Below are positions 11,201 through 22,763 of a stretch of DNA of 64,000 nucleotides, piece after piece (position 1 is the first letter of the stretch; each line of letters starts with the position of its first letter). The position numbers and the translations under genes were made by a program. The notes beneath the pieces were generated by a model. The model did not search any database. It was not told where the DNA came from and saw nothing but the letters and a program-made list of their open reading frames with translations. The stretch is from assembly GCA_005765155.1 (NCBI GenBank), contig VCCP01000003.1, positions 3,100,001-3,164,000 on the forward strand, read 5' to 3'. The stretch is from Zelopaecilomyces penicillatus. Lineage: Eukaryota > Ascomycota > Sordariomycetes > Hypocreales > Pseudodiploosporaceae.

Positions 11201-13470
11201 TCAATCTTGGGGAACCCGGCGCTGGTCGGGGTAGTTCTAAACCAGCGAGTGGCTCGCCCGGAACTCTTACTTGGAGTCAGGGTAATTTGCCATTCGTCGT
11301 TCCAGACTACTCCCCCGGCGGAACTCCTCTAGAGAATCCTCAACAGCAAGACGATGGATCGGTTGCTAAAATGAACGAAGCAGGGCCACGGCCACCATCG
11401 CCGGGAGACGTTAGCCCAAGCTCGCTTCGGCCGAGAACCAGTAATCCCCCATCACCACCATCAAACCGAAAATCACATGGCCCAGATTTGGATTTCAAGG
11501 AATCCGATGTTAGTTTCTCCAAGTCCTCGTCTGCGCAACAGCCACCGCAGCGGCAACAGCGCCCTCAAGATGTGGACAGCGACGATGACTCTGATGATGG
11601 GTTGTTTGCTATTCCACTCGCTGGTAGAAACAAGGGTAAAGATATCGCAGGCAACACAAGCAGAGTAAATTCTTCTAGACACATGCAAAAACCGAGTCTG
11701 ACCGTCAACACCTCACGCTCGAAGAAAACGCTTTCCGTTTCTTTCATATCGCCCCAGTCCCTGCCTAGCACAGGTGCAGAAGGTGCTGATGACGGAATAA
11801 ATGGTCGATCCGGAAATGGTTCACGGCGAACTCCTGGGACACCTGGCTCGGATAACTGGTCATCTGATGACAAGGAAGGGAAACTTAGCCGCAGAAAGTC
11901 GTTTATCGAGAAGGATGTCTGGGCAAATCGACCTCCAACCGATGATCTCTTGAACAACCTCGACGATTTCTTCCCGAACCTAGACCTAGATGAGCCCGTG
12001 CTCGAAGACGCAGTCGCTGGTGCATCGACCATCCCGGAAGCCGAAGAATCCATGAATCAAGCAGGCCCTTCCAACTCTGCCTTTTCAGAAGCTCCGCGGG
12101 CTGCAGATAATAACTCCATCAACCCTCCGGCAGCTATTCCTCCATCCAGGCAACCATCACTCTACGGTGATGTAGATACGTTGGGTTCTGATGAATCCAC
12201 GCTCAAGGCATCAGAACGTCCAACATCTATTCAGTCAATGGCGCACAGAAGCGTCAGGCGGTCAGGCGGGCTTGGCCGCATGAAGTCAATTCGTGAGGTT
12301 GCTCGCGGTGCGCATGAGGCTAATAAAAGATACACAAGCACGCCGCAGTCCATTGGGCAGGCGACAAGCAATATCATGCGTCGCAAGAGTACCAAGATGT
12401 TCAACGCCAACATTGTTCAGATCCGGCCCGACCAGCGGGGCAGTATCGCCATGCCTCAAATTCCTCAAGACACATTACCAAAGAGACAAACGACATTCAG
12501 ATGGTTCAAGGGTCAACTCATTGGCAAAGGTACCTATGGCCGTGTCTACCTGGGTATGAATGCAACTACAGGAGAGTTTTTGGCCGTCAAGGAAGTCGAG
12601 GTCAACCCCAAAGCTGCTGGTGGCGACAAATCAAAGATGCGAGAGTTAGTTGCTGCCCTGGACCAGGAAATCGATACCATGCAACACTTGGACCATGTTA
12701 ATATTGTGCAATACTTGGGATGCGAGCGCAAGGAGACGAGTATCAGTATCTTCTTGGAATATATCTCTGGTGGCAGCATCGGATCATGCCTGCGTAAACA
12801 CGGCAAATTTGAAGAATCAGTCGTCTCATCACTCACGCGACAAACACTGTCTGGGCTGGCTTACCTACATCGGGAGGGCATCTTGCATAGAGATCTCAAG
12901 GCCGACAATATTCTCTTGGATGTGGATGGAACATGCAAAATCAGCGATTTTGGAATCTCTAAGAAGACTGACAACATCTACGGGAATGACAAGACGAACA
13001 ATATGCAGGGGTCCGTCTTCTGGATGGCGCCGGAGGTAATCCGATCCCAAGGAGAAGGGTACAGCGCCAAAGTTGATATATGGAGTTTGGGATGCGTGGT
13101 GTTGGAAATGTTTGCTGGGCGTCGCCCGTGGAGTAAGGAAGAGGCAGTTGGTGCCATTTACAAAATCGCAAACGGAGAGACACCACCCATTCCAGAGGAC
13201 ATTCAGGAGACTCTTGGGCCTCTAGCAGTGGCGTTTATGATGGATTGTTTCCAAGTGTAAGTACTTCCTTCGTGATGGCTACTAATCCATCATGTCCCTC
13301 ATGGTTCGCACGTTATACTAAACCTAACCGCCTCGAAAAACAGGAATCCTTTTGACCGTCCAACAGCAGATGTACTGTTATCACAGCATCCATTCTGTGA
13401 TTTGGACCCGAATTACAACTTTTACGACACGGCTCTATATACCAAAATCAAGGAGGCATTTAAAAAGTAA
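8259..13470 (+). CDS. BCK1: MAP kinase kinase kinase of the cell wall integrity pathway (BCK1-like)
   Basis: Three exons: 8259-9332, 9400-13256, 13344-13470; 1685 aa, in the range of filamentous-fungal Bck1/MCK1. It phosphorylates the MKK1/2-type MAPKK under Pkc1 control, upstream of the Slt2/Mps1 MAPK. Domain order: Pro-rich N-terminus (residues about 15-130), a SAM-like domain (about 228-300, WTMENVILWLSQNQF), a long Ser-rich linker holding an RA/ubiquitin-like domain (about 610-690, TYVLATMDFWNYRMCDI), then a C-terminal kinase (about 1390-1680) with GKGTYGRVY, Lys1422 in AVKEVEV, HRDLKADN (Asp1523), DFGISKK and GSVFWMAPEV. The last small exon supplies the helical end (NPFDRPTADVLL) and all phases fit. 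Ste11 is excluded by the size and N-terminal architecture. Confidence 0.92.
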
Positions 13471-15139
13471 TTACATGATGGCCAGGAGCCGAAGCATGAG
13501 GTTTAGGCGAGGGTTATTGAAGCAAGCAAAAACAAAAAAGCGATGGCGCTAGGTAGTATCATGGGTTTATGAACTGGGGGAAAATAATTAAGCCGTATTT
13601 GTTGGCTTGATGCCGTGTTACAAATCATGCATTTACATGAAGCAGCTTAATAGTTGGAATATCTGAGAAAGAGAAACAAATGGCGTAAATTCATCACGGG
13701 TTGGTTTTTATTTGGTAGTGAGAATCTATTCAGTTGAGTCTGGGTATTTATGAGCAGCTCAAGGCGTGAAACAAGCCAGACTTTCTATGGGTTTTGGCTT
13801 CAATGTTTAAAAAGGAGCGGCGACATGATAATTGTCGCTTTACCGGAAATGGGTGTTTCGGTCAATATTTGCCTCCACTGTGGCGTTAATTAGATCTGAG
13901 ATCTGAATGGCTAGGTACCTATAGTAGCCAGCCCCCTTATCTGGGTTCGTAGCTATAGAGTAACCTCGTGTTTAACTAGAAACCGGAGATTATCTATATC
14001 TGCAATGCCGACTCGGCCCGTACAACGGAGGGTTGTCGTTCTTTTAACATTAGTACGTTTTATTCTGCAGTTGCCTGTAGCAACGATGTTCTCAACACAT
14101 CTTGGCAATTCTTTGAATTGATTCACATGCTTACTTACAGTGAGGGAATAGAAAGATGGGCCACCGTGTCACGCATGCAGAAGGCGTTCTGCAGGTATAA
14201 AATGGGGGGGGGGAAGGTTATCTTTTAAAGTTATGGATGGCTTGACCCCCCTTAGATCCTGTACTTGGGCATGCACGGAGAATAACGGATATTTATCCCA
14301 CCTCTATTACAGGTATCTGACCCAATACGAGTAGGGCGATTATAAGGCACGCTGCTCATAAATGATCAAGCACTGAACTGATGGCCCAGACTCAGCCACC
14401 AGCCCATACCTGGCTCCAGCACACCTGTAGCGTGTCGTGACCCCTAATGCCCCTCCTCTTCTAGCCTCTAGCGATGGAGCTCTGGGGGCTACCTATCTAT
14501 TAGTGCCGCCACCCCCCCTGAAATTTGTCCGGAATACAGGTACACATCGTGCGCTAGCAGCTGAAGAGTGTGGATAGGCTTCCTGTATTACGGTACCCGA
14601 CGGGCAGGACCTCTGCAGGTGCTATTAACATCTTCCTGCGGTAAGCCGCACCCCCCAGTGACTCGGCTCGGCTCCTTCCCATCTAATAATAAGCTTACAC
14701 CTACAACTATGCGACTGTAACCCTAGCGGGAAACTGAGCTGGTCACCCCCAAACCCCAACCCTTCATCTGCATTACGGCTCTCTGGTGCTTCCACTACCA
14801 CCATCTGGCTATGTGTATTCGCATTCCTGTTTAATCTGGAGTTGCGTGCCTTTATGAATTTTTGACGGTGTATTGTTCTATCTTCTTGCATGATACAGGT
14901 GCCCGTGTGCTTCTTGCATTGCTAAGTTAGGCCGAATCGAGCGAAGTCGGAGCAGTGTTTCCAAACCAGAATGCCGCACTCACGCGAATAGACTCAACAC
15001 GATACAACTCGACTCGATTCGATACAATACATTACAACATATTACACACACATCATTTCCATCTTTTGGAAACATTCTCGGAACCCCCAACCGCAACGAG
15101 CCTTGACGGCTGCGGCTCCGCCTCGAAACAACCGGCACG
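13471..15139. other. intergenic between BCK1 and GH47 gene
   Basis: No gene seen. Contains a G10 run (14204-14213) and scattered TACCTA-type hexamers (13915, 14490). The bases from about 14990 to 15050 are a simple GATACAA/CGATTCGATAC-rich leader just upstream of the mannosidase ATG. Confidence 0.55.
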
Positions 15140-18100
15140 ATGCCGAGACGCCGGTACAGGGTCTTCACGGTTTGCGCCGTGGTGATCATGTTCATGCTCT
15201 ACCGCGTTGCGCAGAACTCTTGGGACGACTCATATCGCTTGCGTTCTTCTACAAACTTCAAGCCGATCTCACCAACCAACGACGATAAAGTTGGTTTGCC
15301 AAATGGTCCGCCGCCACAACCAATTCCTGATCGCATCGCTGGCAAGGGAAAGGCGAGCGAAGAAGATGATGCTGGTGTCCAGATTCCCATTTTGAAGAAG
15401 CCTGGTGGGGACGACGGAGCGAAAACGCCAACCAAAACCTCTGCAGGCATGGCTAACGGAAAGCACCCCGGGCTTGCTGCAGTCACGCCTACGACCAACA
15501 AAAAGCTTGCCGTTGACAAGGATGAAGATGACGAGCTCTCTATTCACTGGAGGAAGCCACCTAAAACCATACTCGAGAAAGAGAAGGAGACTGAAACTCG
15601 AATTCATTGGGAGCCTATTTCGGAGCACTTCCCTGTTGCAAAAGAATCGATTATCTCATTGCCTACGGGCACACCACCCAAGATACCCAGAATTCAGCAT
15701 GTTTTTGGCGCCGAGGCCCCAGATATCAAGGCAAAGAGAGTCGAGAGACAGAAAAGGGTTCAGAAGGAAATACAGAGGGCCTGGTCAGGGTACAAGAAGT
15801 ATGCTTGGATGCATGATGAGCTTAGTCCCATCTCTAACCAATACCGTGACCCTTTCTGCGGTTGGGCCGCTACCTTGGTCGACTCACTTGATACCCTTTG
15901 GATTGCGGGTCTTAAAGACGAATTTGATGAAGCCGCCAAAGCTGTCAAGGATATCGACTTTACGTATACCCCTAAGAGCGCAATACCCGTATTTGAGACA
16001 ACCATCCGGTACCTGGGTGGTCTTCTGGGGGCCTTTGATGTGAGCGGAGGCAAAGAAGGCAAATACGCAATCCTCCTTGAGAAAGCCGTTGAGCTTGCCG
16101 ATATCCTTATGGGTATCTTTGATACCCCGAACAGAATGCCAATCCTTTACTACCATTGGCAGCCAGAGTACGCTTCACAACCGCATGTTGCTAGTAACGT
16201 TGGCATGGCAGAGCTAGCTACTCTTTCCTTGGAATTTACACGCCTGGCTCAGCTCACTAACAAGGCTAAATACTACGATGCCGTAGCCCGGATCACGAAC
16301 GCCTTGGCTGAATTGCAGGAAACGGGTACGACTATTCCGGGTCTGTTCCCGGAAAGCCTTGACGCGTCAGGGTGCAACAGAACTGCAACTGCGTTGGAAA
16401 ACTCCATGAGTAAACAGGCACAGAAGCAATTAGACTCGGATAGACATCCCAGAAAACCGCAAGGATATGTCGCAGGTGCAGGCGTCAAGGGCAGCACTGG
16501 CACACGTCCATCTCCTGCCGATGCTGTCCATCAGCGCCGTGATGATCTTGCCGTTGAGGTCGTTCCGAAGACAAGCGGCAGTTCTCCGAATGTGCCGACC
16601 CAGAAACTGCGTGAACGCAAACCGCCTTTGGCTGCAGATGGCAGTACTTCTGAATGGGAGTGCGTTCCTCAAGGCCTTGTACCCAGGGGATATGGCATAG
16701 AAAGCTACCACATGGGAGGTGGCCAGGATTCTGCGTACGAATACTTCCCCAAGGAATACCTGCTGCTTGGTGGCTTGGAGCCAAAGTACAAAAAGCTTCA
16801 CATTGATACCATCAAGGCCATTGATGAATGGCTACTGTACCGACCAATGACAAAGGATAATTGGGATATTCTCTTTCCAGCCAAGGTCAGTACCTCTGGA
16901 AATCCTGCCCAGGATCTGCAGACCAAGTACGAGATTACCCACTTAACGTGCTTCATCGGCGGCATGTATGGCTTAGGCGGTAAGATCTTCGGCAGAGAAG
17001 CAGATGTTGAGACTGCAAAGAGATTGACGAACGGCTGTGTGTGGGCATACCAGATAACCACATGCGGTATCATGCCAGAGGGCTCCCAAGTTGTTCCATG
17101 CCCAACACTAGAAAAGTGTGACTTCAATGAGACACTCTGGTGGGACCGTCTTGATTCGTCGGGACAGTGGCGGGATGATAAAGTGGAAGAGTGGGAGAAG
17201 GAAGTGAAGCTCATAAAGGAGCAGCAGGCCAAACTTCGCCAGCCTGGAACCAAGGCCAAGGATTTGGACGAAGTCAGGAGCCCTACAGCAGGAGCACCAA
17301 AGCAGAGCGCACTAGACAATGTCGGTACAGAAGGCAAAAGAGAAGTGGGTGCAAGTGTGCCAATTTCTGACAATGACCCTTCCGGTACCTTCAACTCAGT
17401 CAGCAAAAGAGCGGTTGTTCCTAAAGAGGGTCTTGAAGCAGGCTCAGAGGAAGAGAAAGGCTCCAGACTTCCACAATCACTCAAGGACAAGATCGGTATG
17501 AAAAGCGGAGAGGCCCCAGGCTTGAAAAAGTCAAAGGACTCTGTCGAGAAGGAATCATCTGTTGAACCCACGCGAACCGAGAAGCCGACTGCGGGCGATG
17601 ATCCAACACCTGGGGACGTAGCTGATGACATAGTCGACCGCCGTAAAGCTGGCCAGGTGGATTCCGTTTTTGAGGCAAACCGACTACCTACAGTTTCCGA
17701 AATTCCCCTCCCAGCAAAGCCCGAGTCTCACGAGGAGTATGTCAAGGCCAAGATCAAGGACAGCAGACTTCCTCCTGGTTTTGTGTCAATTGACTCTTCA
17801 TCCTACATTCTTCGGTATGTTGTTCCCCCCCAGTCCATTTTGCTTTTGCTTTTGCTTTCTCCAAGATCACTAACACTTATTCTCTGTAGACCTGAAGCCA
17901 TTGAGTCTGTGTGGTACATGTATCGTATCACTGGTGACACTACATGGATGGACAAGGGATGGAAAATGTTCGAGGCCACCATTCGTGCTACTCGAACGGA
18001 AATCGCCAATAGCGCTATCGATGACGTCACCAGCGATGAACCAGGCCTGAGAGACGAGATGGAGAGTTTTTGGCTAGCAGAGACGCTCAAGTACTATTAC

Positions 18101-18190
18101 TTGCTGTTCTCAGAACCCGATGTCATCAGCTTGGATGAGTGGGTGCTTAACACAGAGGCACATCCTCTGAGGAGGCCCAAGACCGTTTGA
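15140..18190 (+). CDS. GH47 class I alpha-1,2-mannosidase, type II membrane protein
   Basis: Two exons, 15140-17814 and 17890-18190, 991 aa after splicing. It should trim alpha-1,2-mannose from N-glycans in the ER/Golgi lumen, in quality control or glycan processing. Visible: a short Arg-rich cytosolic tail, a signal anchor (about residues 9-25), a stem, then GH47 motifs: FCGWAATLVDSLDTLWI, SNVGMAELATLSLEF, PGLFPE, YEYFPKEYLLLGG, HLTCFIGGMYGLGG, RPEAIESVWYMYRITGD and the C-terminal NTEAHPL. Large low-complexity insertions (about 415-500 and 680-860) make it nearly twice the size of secreted fungal GH47 enzymes and resemble Mnl2-type ERAD mannosidases; that sub-assignment is tentative. The 75-nt intron has no in-frame stop, so an unspliced reading also stays open. 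Confidence 0.88.
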   Translation: MPRRRYRVFTVCAVVIMFMLYRVAQNSWDDSYRLRSSTNFKPISPTNDDKVGLPNGPPPQPIPDRIAGKGKASEEDDAGVQIPILKKPGGDDGAKTPTKTSAGMANGKHPGLAAVTPTTNKKLAVDKDEDDELSIHWRKPPKTILEKEKETETRIHWEPISEHFPVAKESIISLPTGTPPKIPRIQHVFGAEAPDIKAKRVERQKRVQKEIQRAWSGYKKYAWMHDELSPISNQYRDPFCGWAATLVDSLDTLWIAGLKDEFDEAAKAVKDIDFTYTPKSAIPVFETTIRYLGGLLGAFDVSGGKEGKYAILLEKAVELADILMGIFDTPNRMPILYYHWQPEYASQPHVASNVGMAELATLSLEFTRLAQLTNKAKYYDAVARITNALAELQETGTTIPGLFPESLDASGCNRTATALENSMSKQAQKQLDSDRHPRKPQGYVAGAGVKGSTGTRPSPADAVHQRRDDLAVEVVPKTSGSSPNVPTQKLRERKPPLAADGSTSEWECVPQGLVPRGYGIESYHMGGGQDSAYEYFPKEYLLLGGLEPKYKKLHIDTIKAIDEWLLYRPMTKDNWDILFPAKVSTSGNPAQDLQTKYEITHLTCFIGGMYGLGGKIFGREADVETAKRLTNGCVWAYQITTCGIMPEGSQVVPCPTLEKCDFNETLWWDRLDSSGQWRDDKVEEWEKEVKLIKEQQAKLRQPGTKAKDLDEVRSPTAGAPKQSALDNVGTEGKREVGASVPISDNDPSGTFNSVSKRAVVPKEGLEAGSEEEKGSRLPQSLKDKIGMKSGEAPGLKKSKDSVEKESSVEPTRTEKPTAGDDPTPGDVADDIVDRRKAGQVDSVFEANRLPTVSEIPLPAKPESHEEYVKAKIKDSRLPPGFVSIDSSSYILRYVVPPQSILLLLLLSPRSLTLILCRPEAIESVWYMYRITGDTTWMDKGWKMFEATIRATRTEIANSAIDDVTSDEPGLRDEMESFWLAETLKYYYLLFSEPDVISLDEWVLNTEAHPLRRPKTV
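17815..17889 (+). other. stopless 75-nt (3n) intron in GH47 gene
   Basis: GTATGT donor and CTGTAG acceptor, 75 nt. Removal joins LR to PEAIESVWYMYRITGD, the uninterrupted family motif. Retention would add 25 residues including a strongly hydrophobic Leu-rich segment in the lumenal catalytic domain. Confidence 0.8.
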
Positions 18191-19123
18191 TTCTGGCTAG
18201 AGCGAGCTTGCCAGTTGGAAACTGAATGCATGTTGAAGCTCGACGGGTAACCGATGCATGGCACAATGGGAGCATTCGAAAGGGGGGAGTATTGGTATTA
18301 CAGGCGTTTGAGGACTATGATTGTATTTGATGAGGGCAACAGGCAGTTGTAACGTAAACTGTATTGTATTGTACTGTATTGAAACTTGATTCACAGCAGT
18401 GTTAAAAATAACGAGATGGTTCTTCAAAAGATGATGCGAGCGAGTTGCATTAGCAAGAGGTACAAACTACTGACTGGTTATTTGTTCGGATTTTCACGTT
18501 GCAACAAGAAGTAAAACAAAAATGCACGTGAAAAGGCCCTATTGAATCATATCCGTTCCCATTCATCTCATTCTTGTAACCTGATTTACTAACGTAACCA
18601 GGCCCCTGAATATCCCAACCCTACACATCGTATTATACATGATTTCGTTGTTGCAACATGGGCATTCCTCAACGTTCTCTTCGTTTATATTTCCCAATTC
18701 CAAGTGCAAAAAAAATATTGAATAAGCAATAGTAGCAACAAAAGGATTAAAATTCTCCCGTCCCAAAATAAACATCAATAAGTAAGCATAAATTGCTTTC
18801 CCCTTTGAACTTATGATGATTGCTAGGCATCCCATCTTGAGCCTTGATTTTGCTCACGGGGATGCTGAGAACCGTCTGTGGCTTCGAGGTTTCGTATCGT
18901 TTTGTCACTCATTGTAAGGGGAAAAGCAAGAAATTACAGGTCTTCGCAAGAACGCCAGTCCAACTCCGATGCTGATGCGTGTTGATCTTCTGTGATCGTA
19001 CCCACCGTTTTATCATGCTTCGTCGCCATCACATGTACATGACCCTTCTAATAAATCTTCCGTTTCGTTTGTTCGTCATCGTTGTCCGGTCAACGGGACC
19101 GAGCAAGGGGGTGTCTAGTCTCG
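18191..19123. other. intergenic between convergent GH47 and FIG1 genes
   Basis: Shared 3' flank of two convergent genes, AT-rich, with a TGTATTG-type short repeat at about 18357-18383. No coding potential recognised. Confidence 0.55.
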
Positions 19124-20100
19124 TTATACCATCTGGCTCAAGACTCGTATACTCAATATCATGACCAACAAGCCAATGGTGACAATGATTAGTAGCGTAA
19201 AGGAGAACCAACCCATTACCATGGCGCTGGTCCCTACACCACTTTTCACTGCTCCGTTACCAAAGTCCTGGGCTATGATTGACGCTGCGACAGATGCTGT
19301 GTGTTGCCACAAAACTGAGACGAGGACGAAGATGGAAGCGATGAAGATGATAGCAAGGGCAATCTGCGAGACGGGACGAGACGGGAACGGCTTGACTTCA
19401 CGTTCGGAGCCCTCAGAGTCTTCTTCTTCGTGCCAGCCTGGGAACGTGGCTAGCAGAAGCAAGCAGAGGAAAGCGAAGATGATGGCGATGATAATCAGGT
19501 ACGGGAACACAATCATATCCTTGAACTGCGAAGCGAGCCAGATAAGATTAAGAGGATCCTGGTCGACCGACACCTCCTTAGCAAGAGCCGTGGCATTGTT
19601 GCTGCAGAGCCAAGAACCACCGTCGGGATTGATGCAGATGCCAAAGTAGCCGACTCGAGCTTGGAGACGGGCATCGCCGGCAATGTTCTGGATAGCGGTG
19701 TGAACGTTGTAGTCAACTTGGGCGGTATCAGGTCTAGCCTCGTAGTTCTTGTAGTAGAGAGATAGAAGGAAGATAGAGGGTATCAGCGGTGAAGATGATG
19801 AACAGCCGGCGAGAAGAAGTGCTGTAAAGTAATTTGTTAGTCGTCATGGCAATTTCGGGTGAGGTGAGCCTTGGACTTACATAATAAGATGATGGCAACA
19901 GCAATCAGCAGCATCAAAACATGGTGATAGCCGAGAAACGGGATAAAGCCTGCAGCAACAAACAAAGTTAGCTATGGATGCTATGGTCCGTCCAGGGAGT
20001 GAAATAGCTATCACTCACGATACCATCCAACTTGGAATCTAGGTTTGGCCGCAGATGAACTCGAGCTCGTGCCGGAGCCGGAGCCACTGCTGGTAGCCAT
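19124..20100 (-). CDS. FIG1: Fig1-family calcium regulator / mating membrane-fusion protein
   Basis: Three exons on the minus strand: 20100-20019, 19949-19881, 19821-19124; 282 aa. Fig1 proteins belong to the low-affinity calcium uptake system and act at plasma-membrane contact sites during mating and hyphal fusion. Evidence: four membrane segments (about residues 28-56, then three in the C-terminal half) and, in the first extracellular loop, the claudin-like Fig1 motif GYFGIC (108-113) followed by WLC with Cys123. The N-terminus is Ser/Gly-rich. Introns of 69 and 59 nt have GTGAGT and GTAAGT donors and consistent phases. A Sur7-type protein was considered, but the G-aromatic-aromatic-G-x-C pattern with GGSWLC fits Fig1 better. 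Confidence 0.82.
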
Positions 20101-22763
20101 GGCTGTTCTGGCGAAGGTAGCTCGCTGTGAAGGTGAAGACAGGCAAGCCTAAGAAAGGAAGCTGCCCCAGCGCCGGACGCCGTATCAAGGGGCGACGGTC
20201 GGGGTTTTAACAGCGCCGGTAGCGCAAATGCTCTGTTTGGTAGCGATATGGCGTAGGTCCTTCACTTCACTCGATTGATGCCCTTCCACACAATCGACAG
20301 TCTCGTTGCTTCGAAAAGGCGCGAAGAGATTCTCGCGGATCAGTCGGCGGAACGTATCTTAATAGGAGACAGGAAGAGAGCGTGGCGGGTTAAGATGTCG
20401 TCGTGATCTCGTCAAAGCGTACTCGAGCCGGGAAGACTAGGTAAAAGCAATTGAAAGAATCACGAGCGGGTGGTGAGATCTGAATGGTTTGCGCCCAGTA
20501 CAACAACAAGCTGGTGGGACAATCTCGATGGTTTGCCTGGTGATCAGTATGACAACTTCGTTAAGGGTTAAGACTTAGGAAGAGAGATTCTTTTTCCTTC
20601 AGGAGCCTGAAAGGAGAAAAGAAGATAGGAGAGAGAGACAATAGATGTCAACGACACGCGCGCGTTCAGCGAGTGAGCGGGTCTGATTGCAGATGTGCCT
20701 GTTCGTCAGTTTCTTTAGAGATGGCTGGGAAGAGACAGGAAAGGAGCGCGAGAGTGTGAGAGGGTGGGCAAGTAGATAGGTATCACCAACCGTCTGGATT
20801 TTGCAGACGTGTGGTAGGTTGGGCTGGGAGTGGGCGACGACGAGTGAAAAGGCGGGCTGCGGTTGCCCAGCCACTGCATTTTATTGACTTTGGTTGACGG
20901 GGGGACGAGGGTGACGTCGGCCAGGGTGGGGCCGAGCTGTCGTAGCCTGAACAGGTACCAACTCGATAGCGTGAGGTACAGGCGGGTGGATGATGGGGTA
21001 CAAGGGGCTGCATACAAGTTTAGCGGTACTAGTAGGTACATTGGCATAAAGCCTGCTGTGGCTCGGGTGGTCGGCTAGGGGCTTTTGTGCAAGGGCTGTC
21101 AAACTGCTGCCAGACTGCCTAAGGTATGCGCTGCAATGGATGGCAAAGTGCACGTAAAGGCATCGACTTTATTAGGGGAGGCTGTAAGGAGACGCTCTCT
21201 GTACGATCACAGACTCACAACCCTGAATGTCTCGACACCAGACCGCCTACAACAACGTGCTGCTGGGACGCTCACCGTCTATTAACAGACAAGTATGGAC
21301 CTGGGACGGGACCAGGAACGAGAATACCGGTACCTAATCACAGCCTCACAGACCAACCCCAGCCAAACAGAGCTCCTACCATCGTGCTATGTGAGACATG
21401 GATGGCCGGCTTGGCGCCGGACTTCCCCAACAGCTGAAGGCTTCATGGGAGAAACAGGAAATTTGCTTTTTCTACTGTCTCGTGCTCTTTCATGAAATAT
21501 TTCCGAAGGTTCCATTTAGTGCTAGAATGCTCATTGGCATTGACAGGTTCAACTAAACACTATCCCAATGCATTCAGCTCTCCCCTTACCGATGCAAGCA
21601 AGGACTACTCTGTAGACTTTTGAGTCATACTGCTCCTAACTTGCCACTTCTCAGCAAACGACGACCCGTCGAATCCTTCAATTAATGAACGAGACGACAT
21701 TAATTACCTACTACCTAGGTGTATTGATTACTCCTCCAGTCAGCCGAAGGGACCGACGGGGGGGACGTGGCCGTGTTCTTGGCACGTTGTCAGGGTGATC
21801 TCGTCGGCGTCAGCCCCTAATGAGGCTGGTGTAGCTGATGCTGCTTGTTGTTGCTGGGTTCATCGTCAGGCATTAATCGATAGCAACCCGTTTTCGTTTT
21901 CCCATGCCTGTTTGAATCGTAAACAGGGACCTGGACCTACTGGTACGAACTTTGATTATTTCATGCAGCCAAACATCTCGGGCTAGTCAGTTCCCCGGCC
22001 CACAGAAACCCTGCTGTTTGCCCCTAATAATGGAGAAGACCGAGCAGACACTTACAGCTGTTACTGATGGACCAAAATTAAATTTGTATGATCGGGATTG
22101 AACTAGCTTCACTCATAACAACGCTTGCTACTCTTTCCATCCACTTCTAGCAAATTGTCTATTAATACCTACCAGGTACCAGGTAGGTAGGAAGCATGTA
22201 GTTTGCTTCGAACCTAACCTACACCTTTCGATAGAATTATGCTGCGAATCCAACTTTTTCCTGCATGTCCATTTTATTTTTGGTAAAAACTGCAAGCATG
22301 GCCATTATATAATTATCTTGACGAGATATATTTCTCAATAAGTTACAGTGTTGAATTGGCCTTGTTCGCTATATAACCGAAAGAATACATAAATCAAGTG
22401 TGATTTTAGAAAGTGATACACAAGAAACAACTAAGTTAGCCTACCCACCATAACGATATGCCTTTACATTTAATATTAAGCATTTTGACTTATCAAACCC
22501 TTTAAGAAATTCTACCAAATCCATTTGATGCCTCATTTGTGACACCTAGATCCGCAATATTCCCAACTTGAACTTGACGTAAAAGAACATGACATGTTTC
22601 CAGGGAATGACGTCGAGTTGGGTACCTCGCTAGACGCATAAGGCGTGGGTCTTGCGATTGTTGCAGGTAATGCTTCAGCGATAGCCCCACGTCACCAACT
22701 TTAACAACTGCCATTTCGCAATCAGCTTTGGAGAGCGGGCAGACGCTTTTATGTGTGGATAAA
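20101..22763. other. intergenic between divergent FIG1 and TIP20
   Basis: A 2.66-kb gap between head-to-head genes; I find no supportable gene. Open frames at 20600-21500 on both strands lack motifs. TACCTAGG-type elements occur near 21705 and 22165, including an imperfect palindrome at 22168-22187. The segment 22200-22500 is notably AT-rich. Confidence 0.55.

Noticed and set aside
16798..17631. 277-codon minus-strand frame opposite the GH47 insertion
   Set aside because: Ser/Pro-rich antisense of the Lys/Glu/Ser-rich insertion; no independent signals.
15140..18190. A 1016-aa single-exon mannosidase
   Set aside because: The extra 25 residues interrupt a conserved GH47 motif and have good intron borders, so the spliced 991-aa form is preferred.
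22728..22763. Upstream start for TIP20
   Set aside because: The upstream codon is TTG; the ATG at 22764 is the first real start in frame.
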